From contig CAYVCG010000063.1 in assembly GCA_964449985.1 (NCBI GenBank), positions 1 through 12,039 of the forward strand: 12,039 nt of DNA, written 5' to 3'. Position 1 is the stretch's first letter. Each line of letters starts with the position of its first letter. Positions 7,479-12,039 of this stretch are shown here, one piece after another. The notes under the pieces were generated by a model. It searched no databases, was not told where the DNA came from, and saw nothing but the letters and a program-made list of their open reading frames with translations. The position numbers and the translations under genes are program-made. Source of the stretch: CAYVCG01 sp964449985 (GTDB lineage Bacteria; Bacillota; Clostridia; Lachnospirales; WRAX01).

Positions 7479-7508
7479 ATTATAACACGCAGCGCACCAA
7501 ATATCCAA
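7479..7508 (-). promoter_or_regulatory. Promoter of niaR
   Basis: On the - strand TTGGAT (7508-7503) and TATAAT (7484-7479) are 18 bases apart. They fall in the short gap between the amidase stop and the niaR start, and no terminator is seen there. Confidence 0.65.
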
Positions 7509-7516
7509 GAAAATAT

Positions 7517-8200
7517 CTAATCTTTTGTAGCTTCTATAACACCGTTTATCCATAGCACCTTATGCCCGGTCAGTTCCAAAATAGTCCTTATCCCGACGGT
7601 TTCGTGTCCAAATTTATTGGCGAGTTCATTTAGAGTCGTTTCCCAACGCCCTTCTCTGTTAGTTGCGCTGACACGTTTCATAACGCCATTATGCAATATA
7701 TCAACAAAATTGCTATTCATTATTCTGCTGACATCATCTAAAAATAACTTCCAGGCACTCTGGTTCTCCACATAATACTTGGGGCATATTTTACCTGTTA
7801 TGTCATAATGCCGTTTTATTTCACTCGCATTATACCTACGTAATATATCAACTGTCAGCTCGATAAGGCTGTTGTATGTTTTATCGTTAAATTTGCCCCC
7901 TGCATCAGGATGACAACACTCTATGCCTATATAATTTGAGTTTGCATTATTGGCGTGGTATGCCATTTCATTTTCCGGCACACATCGTATAATCTCGCCT
8001 TCAAGACCTATTATGTAATGGCTGGAGGCAAAGGTTTTCGTTTTTGTCTGATCTTTTAGGCTTTCGAAATAGTTTCTGTTTCCAACAGCGGAAGAACCCG
8101 GGTTTGCCACATAATGCACAATAACCCCTTTGATCTGACCCATGAAAGTCTTTGGGCGACTAAACGCATTAGGAGTTAAAAGCTTATCTGTTATTATCAT
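7517..8200 (-). CDS. N-acetylmuramoyl-L-alanine amidase (Amidase_2/PGRP type), endolysin-like
   Basis: A 227-residue zinc amidase that cuts the bond between MurNAc and the stem peptide. The Amidase_2 domain spans about 1-160 with zinc ligands His29 (VIVHYVAN), His131 (KRHYDITG) and Cys139 (ICPKYY); the IGIEC strand is also typical. There is no signal peptide, as in phage endolysins and some spore or mother-cell enzymes. The C-terminal 65 residues (about 163-227) form a second small domain of unknown identity. Its pattern (HNGVMKRV, then LNELANKFG, then GHKVLWING) weakly recalls copper-amine-oxidase-like wall modules. AAAGGATG precedes the ATG. The small Cys-rich gene lies 106 bases upstream with no terminator and no convincing promoter between, so they may be co-transcribed. 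A prophage remnant origin is plausible, not shown. Confidence 0.88.
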   Translation of the reverse strand: MIITDKLLTPNAFSRPKTFMGQIKGVIVHYVANPGSSAVGNRNYFESLKDQTKTKTFASSHYIIGLEGEIIRCVPENEMAYHANNANSNYIGIECCHPDAGGKFNDKTYNSLIELTVDILRRYNASEIKRHYDITGKICPKYYVENQSAWKLFLDDVSRIMNSNFVDILHNGVMKRVSATNREGRWETTLNELANKFGHETVGIRTILELTGHKVLWINGVIEATKD

Positions 8201-8306
8201 TTCTTACATCCTTTCAGTATATATAACGTGATACTACATTTTTTGTTTGTCGCTTATCTTTTTCGCATTTACATTGTATTCCAAAAGCTATTTCATTATT
8301 ACATCA

Positions 8307-8489
8307 CTATGCATAACAACGCATTTCTTCAATACATTCCTTACAATAATTCTCTTCGTTAATTTTGAAATATTCGTCTCCCTCACAAATATTTTCGCCG
8401 CATTCAAGACATTCATATACCTTTGGCCTGTCTAAAAAATTTGGACAATTCTTAGGACAAACCGTAAGTTGGCACTCAACACAATCCAC
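8307..8489 (-). CDS. Small Cys-rich, probable zinc-binding protein of unknown function
   Basis: About 60 residues with ten cysteines; I do not recognise a named family. Counting from the GTG at 8489, there is an N-terminal cluster Cys3, Cys6, Cys11, Cys15. A ribbon-like C-x2-C-x18-C-x2-C set follows (27, 30, 49, 52), with extra cysteines at 35 and 58. The pattern suggests two structural zinc sites. The GTG at 8489 is preferred because GGGGGTG lies 7 bases upstream; a GTG at 8495 is an alternative served by AAGGA at 8508-8504 and adds two residues. A perfect consensus promoter drives it, and boxes of the divergent XRE repressor overlap that promoter. It is thus a likely target of the repressor-peptidase switch. 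A regulatory, antirepressor-like or host-takeover role is possible, but nothing in the sequence decides it. Confidence 0.7.
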   Translation of the reverse strand: MDCVECQLTVCPKNCPNFLDRPKVYECLECGENICEGDEYFKINEENYCKECIEEMRCYA

Positions 8490-8511
8490 AAACACACCCC
8501 CTATCCTTCAT

Positions 8512-8641
8512 GTTCTTTTGTACACTAATAAAGCTAAAAAATGAAACGCCTTGCGTGTACTTTTGTATATAAAATTATACATATGTCGTGTTCATTTGTC
8601 AATGGATATTTAAAAAATATTTTGCATTTGTGTTCTTTTGT
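8512..8641. repeat. Four operator-like boxes (GTTCTTTTGT type) in the divergent control region
   Basis: Copies on the + strand: GTTCTTTTGT (8512-8521), GTACTTTTGT (8557-8566), GTTCATTTGT (8590-8599) and GTTCTTTTGT (8632-8641). All face the same way, with starts 45, 33 and 42 bases apart, close to whole helical turns. The second covers the probable transcription start of the small gene, the third touches its -35, and the fourth fills the spacer of the XRE promoter. The core GTTCTTT matches the known SinR box GTTCTYT of Bacillus subtilis, so the encoded XRE protein is the natural binder. Confidence 0.75.
8574..8602 (-). promoter_or_regulatory. Consensus promoter of the small Cys-rich gene
   Basis: On the - strand a perfect TTGACA (8602-8597) and a perfect TATAAT (8579-8574) are 17 bases apart. 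Such a strong promoter is typical of a gene held off by a repressor, and two repressor-like boxes overlap it. Confidence 0.85.
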
Positions 8642-8649
8642 GTTATAAT
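8622..8649 (+). promoter_or_regulatory. Promoter of the XRE-metallopeptidase operon
   Basis: TTGCAT (8622-8627) and TATAAT (8644-8649) have a 16-base spacer, and TGT before the TATAAT gives an extended -10. A perfect GTTCTTTTGT box sits inside the spacer, pointing to autorepression. Confidence 0.8.
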
Positions 8650-8681
8650 TGTATAATAATACAACATAAGAGGTGTTTTTT

Positions 8682-9038
8682 ATGATTAATGAAACTGAAT
8701 TTGGATTGTATCTAAAAGAATTACGCGGGAATAAATCCCTTGGCCAATTAGAACAAATGACAGGGGTTACAAAATCCCATTTATCGAAAATCGAGCGTGG
8801 AGAGCGTGGTATACCAAAGCCTGATATACTAAAAAAGCTTGCCGGCGCTTTAAACGTAAATTATTATGATCTGATGAAAAAAGCCGGATATGTTCAAGCA
8901 GAAGATGAGGTTGTTCATCAAAAGGATGTTTCATTCTTTAGGCTTATGCAGGATTTGCAGAAAAAAGGTTATTCCGAGGAGACTATAAGAAAGATTATTG
9001 AGGCTTCCGAAATAGCGGATAAAAGGGAAAACTTATGA
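8682..9038 (+). CDS. XRE-family repressor (HTH_3), partner of the adjacent metallopeptidase
   Basis: A 118-residue DNA-binding protein. An HTH_3 domain fills about residues 5-65 (YLKELRGNKSLGQLEQMTG, then SHLSKIERGERGIPKPD). The tail of about 50 residues (with FFRLMQDLQKKGYSEETIRKIIEASEIA) is helical and may mediate dimerisation or be the cleavage target. The ATG at 8682 is chosen because AAGAGG (8668-8673) lies 8 bases upstream; the GTG at 8673 overlaps that site. It ends in ATGA shared with the metallopeptidase start. By analogy with ImmR-ImmA of ICEBs1, it would repress its own operon and the divergent small gene until cleaved. The four GTTCTTTTGT-like boxes upstream fit this. Confidence 0.9.
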   Translation: MINETEFGLYLKELRGNKSLGQLEQMTGVTKSHLSKIERGERGIPKPDILKKLAGALNVNYYDLMKKAGYVQAEDEVVHQKDVSFFRLMQDLQKKGYSEETIRKIIEASEIADKRENL

Positions 9039-9658
9039 AATATCTTACCAAAAGTGAATTATATAAGAAAATAGACGCTTTGGCGATAGATATGGGCATA
9101 CGTATGGAGCTTTGCAACTATCCTTTGGATTCAAAAAAAATCGCTATGATATATTGCAAAAATCCTATGATTATTGATGACTTTGATTTTAAGGATTTTA
9201 GCATTTGCGGTCTTTCCATAGTAAAGCCGAAATCAACAACTATTTTTTTAAACAAAGAGCATACTCCGCAAATGCAGAACTTTAATTGTATGCATGAGAT
9301 GATTCATTATTTATTGCATGGCCATGGTAACGAAACCCATGTGAATACCGATGAGGGAACAATCAGCCAAAGCAGCTATTTGGAATGGCAAGCCAATGAA
9401 GGAGCGGCGCAATTTCTTGCTCCTTATCAGCTTTTTATACCCAAATACGCCGCTTTGGCTGAAAAATACGAAAACACCATATGGGACAGACACATAACAA
9501 GAGAGCTTTGCGCCTGCTTTGACCTGTCCGAAAGAACCATATTAAACCGCATATCTAATCTGGAATATGAAATAATGCAGTATCAGCTTGGTACGGAAAT
9601 AGACAGAATTGATATACTTTCCAAAACCGGTATGGAAAAGTGGTTCCGGCATGTTTAA
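9035..9658 (+). CDS. ImmA/IrrE-family metallopeptidase
   Basis: A 207-residue cytoplasmic zinc peptidase. The HExxH motif is HEMIH (His87, Glu88, His91). The third ligand is probably Glu117 in the LEWQANEGAAQFLAP stretch, the family's ExxAN-xxAAxFLxP motif. A later helical region (about 160-185, with LCACFDLSERTILNRI) is the usual C-terminal part. Translation is coupled to the XRE repressor through an ATGA overlap. Known members (ImmA, IrrE/PprI) cleave the neighbouring XRE repressor after DNA damage or another signal, so this protein is the probable derepressor of the switch. The stop codon overlaps the stop of the convergent SARP-type gene by 4 bases. Confidence 0.9.
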   Translation: MKYLTKSELYKKIDALAIDMGIRMELCNYPLDSKKIAMIYCKNPMIIDDFDFKDFSICGLSIVKPKSTTIFLNKEHTPQMQNFNCMHEMIHYLLHGHGNETHVNTDEGTISQSSYLEWQANEGAAQFLAPYQLFIPKYAALAEKYENTIWDRHITRELCACFDLSERTILNRISNLEYEIMQYQLGTEIDRIDILSKTGMEKWFRHV

Positions 9659-10863
9659 TCTATAGAAGTTACTTGTGAGATTTCAACGTTTATCTTGTAT
9701 TTAAACCCGGTATACCGGCTATAAAAAGCGTTGCTAATACGGCTCTTTATGTTGTTGTAAAAGTTTATCTTGGCATCGTATAGAACAACTATTGCAGAGC
9801 ATGTTTTCTCATTTATTGTATACATATCGTTTTTACGCAGGGCATATTCCAGCGCGTATTTAAGACTTTCGGCGATATCAGTCTTTTCCTCAGGCGTTCT
9901 GTGTTTTGGTTCGCCATCCGATGTTATTTCGCCAAATTCGTTTATTTTTAAAACCTCTATATATGCCACAGAATATTTGTTTTGATCGCTCTCCAAATAC
10001 GTTTTTACGATTTCGTCCAGCATGATAAACAGGCTTTTCCTGTCAATGGTTTCTGTTGTCAGCGTTCCTATGTTTTCTTCCTGTTTTTTGTATGCCTTTA
10101 TTTTCGCATACATCTCACGCAGCTTTTCCGATGGCGTAATAGATAACTCTGCATACATCTTGCTGGTAATAACACTATAGTGAGAAAGCGCGCTTGTTAT
10201 TTGATCCGTTTCTACCAGGGCCTGAAGAAAATATAGGTTTATATTCTCATCCAATTCACAGATCTTCAGGCTGCGCTCGCATACATCAATCATAGCTGAA
10301 TAATCCTTGTCATCCCAAAGCATGGAAAGCACCCTGCAGGCAAGAGATGAGAACGTGCGTAAGTAATAATTCCTTAACATAATAACCCAATGATCATATC
10401 TGCATTCCTCAAGAAATTCACCACTATATATATCATTAAGCCCAAAGAAAGCCTCAGTAAGCGCAGAAACATCCTTTCCAGACATAATGGCATCCTTATA
10501 TTCGCCAAAAGCGTCAATATCTAATCTAACCCTGTCAGATAGTTCGGCTTTATAGCCGCCCTTTATGTTTACGATATTAATATCTTCTCCAAAGTCTTTA
10601 TGAAAAAAGTTCTCCTGGCTAAGCAGTTTCCTAAGCCTGTGGATATACGTTCTAATAACCTTTTTTTCATCATAATACTCATTTTCTGGCCATACGTTTT
10701 GGGCTATGGCTTCTGCCGTAAACACCTTGTCCTTTTGGGCAAGCAAAAACCTCAAAAGGGCTATGGCTTTATTATTAGCGGTTGTTTCTAAGAATATCGT
10801 TTTGCCGTTTAACGTTATATCAAAACAGCCAAACATCTTCACTTTTAGTTGAATATCTTCCAA
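9655..10863 (-). CDS. SARP/BTAD-type transcriptional regulator with GGDEF-like C-terminus
   Basis: A 402-residue regulator. An OmpR/PhoB-type winged helix (about 6-108, with KAIALLRFLL, VRTYIHRLRKLL-like VIRTYIHRLRKLL and KGGYKAEL) is followed by a BTAD helical repeat domain (about 112-265). The last 120 residues (about 280-402) read like a degenerate GGDEF domain: YSVAYIEVLKI, ALEYALRKNDMYTI and CSAIVVLYDAKI correspond to its strands and helices, with no GGDEF signature. Such a module might bind a nucleotide or only mediate dimerisation. The TTG at 10863 is supported by AAGGGGG at 10879-10873, 9 bases upstream. The gene follows the rpsI terminator by 26 bases and no clear promoter is visible, so it may depend on read-through. 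Targets and signal are unknown. Confidence 0.82.
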   Translation of the reverse strand: MEDIQLKVKMFGCFDITLNGKTIFLETTANNKAIALLRFLLAQKDKVFTAEAIAQNVWPENEYYDEKKVIRTYIHRLRKLLSQENFFHKDFGEDINIVNIKGGYKAELSDRVRLDIDAFGEYKDAIMSGKDVSALTEAFFGLNDIYSGEFLEECRYDHWVIMLRNYYLRTFSSLACRVLSMLWDDKDYSAMIDVCERSLKICELDENINLYFLQALVETDQITSALSHYSVITSKMYAELSITPSEKLREMYAKIKAYKKQEENIGTLTTETIDRKSLFIMLDEIVKTYLESDQNKYSVAYIEVLKINEFGEITSDGEPKHRTPEEKTDIAESLKYALEYALRKNDMYTINEKTCSAIVVLYDAKINFYNNIKSRISNAFYSRYTGFKYKINVEISQVTSID

Positions 10864-10888
10864 ATCCTGCTACCCCCTTATCGGTTTT

Positions 10889-10923
10889 ATAAAAAACAGC
10901 CTGTGAATAAAATCACAAGCTGT
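10889..10923 (-). terminator. Rho-independent terminator of the rplM-rpsI operon
   Basis: On the - strand an 11-bp stem (arms 10923-10913 and 10906-10896, one wobble pair) with a six-base loop is followed by six T (10895-10890 region). It ends the ribosomal operon before the SARP-type gene in the same direction. Confidence 0.85.
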
Positions 10924-10932
10924 AATAAACAA

Positions 10933-11322
10933 TTATCTCTTGGAGAACTGAGGAGCTCTGCGGGCACCCTTCAAACCATATTTCTTTCTTTCTTTCATAC
11001 GTGGGTCTCTTGTTAAAAAGCCGGCCTTTTTAAGGCTTGGTCTAAGATCCGCATCAGCCTCAATAAGAGCTCTTGCAATACCATGCCTGATAGCGCCTGC
11101 CTGGCCTGTACAACCGCCGCCGCAAACGTTAACCTTAACGTCAAATCTGCCGGACATGCTTGTAAGCTCAAGCGGCTGTCTTATAATAAGCTTGAGTGTA
11201 TCAAGCCCGAAATATTCATCTATATCTCTTTTATTTATAGTTATCTTACCATTGCCGGGAACTAAATAAACCCTTGCAACAGAGCTTTTTCTTCTGCCTG
11301 TACCATAATATCTGGCTGTCAT
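10933..11322 (-). CDS. rpsI: 30S ribosomal protein S9
   Basis: A 129-residue protein of the small subunit, full length for the family. The N-terminal YYGTGRRKSSVARVYL, the central GGGCTGQAGAIRHGIARAL and the basic tail GLKGARRAPQFSKR are hallmark S9 sequences; the C-terminal SKR tail reaches the decoding centre and contacts P-site tRNA. The ATG at 11322 has AAAGGAGG upstream. It follows rplM by 24 bases, the usual L13-S9 pair in bacteria, and shares its promoter and leader. Confidence 0.98.
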   Translation of the reverse strand: MTARYYGTGRRKSSVARVYLVPGNGKITINKRDIDEYFGLDTLKLIIRQPLELTSMSGRFDVKVNVCGGGCTGQAGAIRHGIARALIEADADLRPSLKKAGFLTRDPRMKERKKYGLKGARRAPQFSKR

Positions 11323-11346
11323 CTATTTTTTACCTCCTTTGGCATA

Positions 11347-11784
11347 TTAAAACTTGATTTCGAGTTTCTCAGGTTTCTGAGCCTGTTGAGTATGCTCTGG
11401 ACCAGCATAAACCCTGAGCTTTTTGAGCATCTGCCTGCCCAAAACATTCTTAGGCAACATGCCTTTAATTGCATGATAGATAACATCCGTAGGCTTTTTA
11501 GCAAGCATAGTACGCAAGGTAACTTCCTTTAATCCGCTAACATAACCGGAATGCCTTCTGTAAAGCTTTTGATCAAGCTTATTTCCTGTAACCTTAATTT
11601 TTTCTGCATTTATGATAATAACATGGTCTCCCGTGTCAACGTGCGGGGTGTAAATAGGTTTGTGCTTTCCGCGAAGAATTTTGGCGATTTCTGAAGACAA
11701 CCTGCCAAGATTTTGGCCTTCGGCGTCAACAACATACCATTTTCTTTCGACTTCCGCCGGTTTTGCAATGTATGTTGATCTCAA
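11347..11784 (-). CDS. rplM: 50S ribosomal protein L13
   Basis: A 145-residue protein of the large subunit, an early assembly protein. Typical L13 stretches are STYIAKPAEVERKWYVVDAE at the start, GRLSSEIAKILRGKHKPIYTPHVDTGD split over 27-53, and AIKGMLPKNVLGRQMLKKLRVYAGPEH near the end. The frame begins at a TTG (11784-11782), the only start compatible with GGAGG (11797-11793) 8 bases upstream and with the family N-terminus. First gene of the L13-S9 operon; the long leader upstream suggests autogenous control. Confidence 0.97.
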   Translation of the reverse strand: MRSTYIAKPAEVERKWYVVDAEGQNLGRLSSEIAKILRGKHKPIYTPHVDTGDHVIIINAEKIKVTGNKLDQKLYRRHSGYVSGLKEVTLRTMLAKKPTDVIYHAIKGMLPKNVLGRQMLKKLRVYAGPEHTQQAQKPEKLEIKF

Positions 11785-11923
11785 TTGAATAACCTCCCTG
11801 ATTAAGCGTTCGCTTAAACTATTTAAAAAAACGATTCTGATGCGCTATCCAAGTGGGCAAAGGAAGCGCTTTATACAATTCAAAACCCGGGGCTAACGAG
11901 TTTCAAAGTGGTTTTAATTTAGC
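11785..11923 (-). ncRNA. Probable L13 leader (autoregulatory 5' UTR of rplM-rpsI)
   Basis: About 139 bases separate the predicted transcription start (near 11923) from the rplM TTG. On the - strand three pairings are seen. GCTAA/TTAGC (11923-11919 with 11896-11892) lies near the 5' end. An 8-bp stem with one bulge (11869-11862 with 11850-11842) follows. A hairpin TTAAGC-GAAC-GCTTAA (11817-11802) lies three bases before the GGGAGG site. Seven T at 11832-11825 precede the last hairpin. Firmicutes carry a known L13 leader family at this place; membership is inferred from position and structure, not from an alignment. Confidence 0.6.
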
Positions 11924-11929
11924 AGACTG

Positions 11930-11958
11930 ATTATAGCTTAAATAATGAACGGTGTCAA
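11930..11958 (-). promoter_or_regulatory. Consensus promoter of the rplM-rpsI operon
   Basis: On the - strand a perfect TTGACA (11958-11953) and a perfect TATAAT (11935-11930) are separated by 17 bases, as expected for a strongly expressed ribosomal operon. The start of transcription should fall near 11923. Confidence 0.9.
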
Positions 11959-12039
11959 GGAAAAAACAACAATTTATATTATTTTTTCTACATCTGTCAA
12001 TGATATGACCCAAAAAAGAAATGTCGCCCAGCAAAAGTA

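Noticed and set aside
8201..8306. Separate vegetative or sporulation promoter for the amidase
   Set aside because: TACAAT and TATATA are present on the - strand, but no matching -35 or sporulation sigma-factor element is found at the right spacing.
11974..12039. Possible 3' end of an upstream - strand gene (hydrophobic tail ending in TAA at 11976-11974)
   Set aside because: Only 21 codons are visible and they match nothing I know; it could be intergenic, so it is not called.
12005..12039. Possible + strand gene start at ATG 12005
   Set aside because: No ribosome binding site or promoter precedes it and the window ends after 11 codons.
1..12039. CRISPR array, tRNA or rRNA gene, insertion sequence or transposase
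   Set aside because: No regular repeat-spacer pattern, cloverleaf, rRNA segment or transposase was found on either strand.

Overview
This window is an AT-rich chromosomal segment from a Gram-positive, low-GC Firmicute, most likely a member of the Clostridia. Evidence for this: strong AGGAGG-type ribosome binding sites, consensus TTGACA/TATAAT promoters, the order ftsE-ftsX-hydrolase-S41 protease (close to the Bacillus ftsE-ftsX-ctpB arrangement), a NiaR-type NAD repressor, and an rplM-rpsI operon with a long structured leader. I cannot name a genus. Fifteen genes are supported and the window is densely coded. Six of the fifteen appear to start with TTG.

Region 1 (1-5680, + strand) concerns the cell envelope and division. 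A terminator of an upstream gene and a promoter precede a CdaR/PucR-type regulator. It is followed by ftsE, ftsX (11-base overlap) and a secreted coiled-coil M23 peptidase that fits the FtsEX-controlled murein hydrolase role. A terminator closes this unit. A membrane-anchored S41/PDZ protease then follows from its own probable promoter and ends at a long bidirectional terminator.

Region 2 (5690-7510, - strand) concerns NAD precursors. A NiaR repressor gene with its own promoter lies upstream of a two-gene unit. That unit encodes an AmiS/UreI-family amide or urea channel and a nicotinamidase-like hydrolase. It has a clear promoter followed by a cluster of GACA/TGTC half sites, a candidate NiaR operator. 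The simplest model is nicotinamide entry through the channel and deamidation to nicotinate, repressed when niacin is sufficient.

Region 3 (7517-9658) looks accessory. An XRE repressor and an ImmA/IrrE-type metallopeptidase overlap by ATGA on the + strand. Divergent from them are a small Cys-rich protein and an endolysin-like amidase on the - strand. The intergenic region holds two good promoters and four copies of a GTTCTTTTGT-like box placed over both. This suggests one phage-like switch, relieved by proteolysis, that controls the Cys-rich protein and perhaps the amidase.

Region 4 (9655-12039, - strand): rplM and rpsI form the L13-S9 operon with a consensus promoter, a leader of about 140 bases containing hairpins, and a terminator. 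Downstream, and convergent with the metallopeptidase gene, is a SARP/BTAD-type regulator whose C-terminal third looks like a degenerate GGDEF domain.
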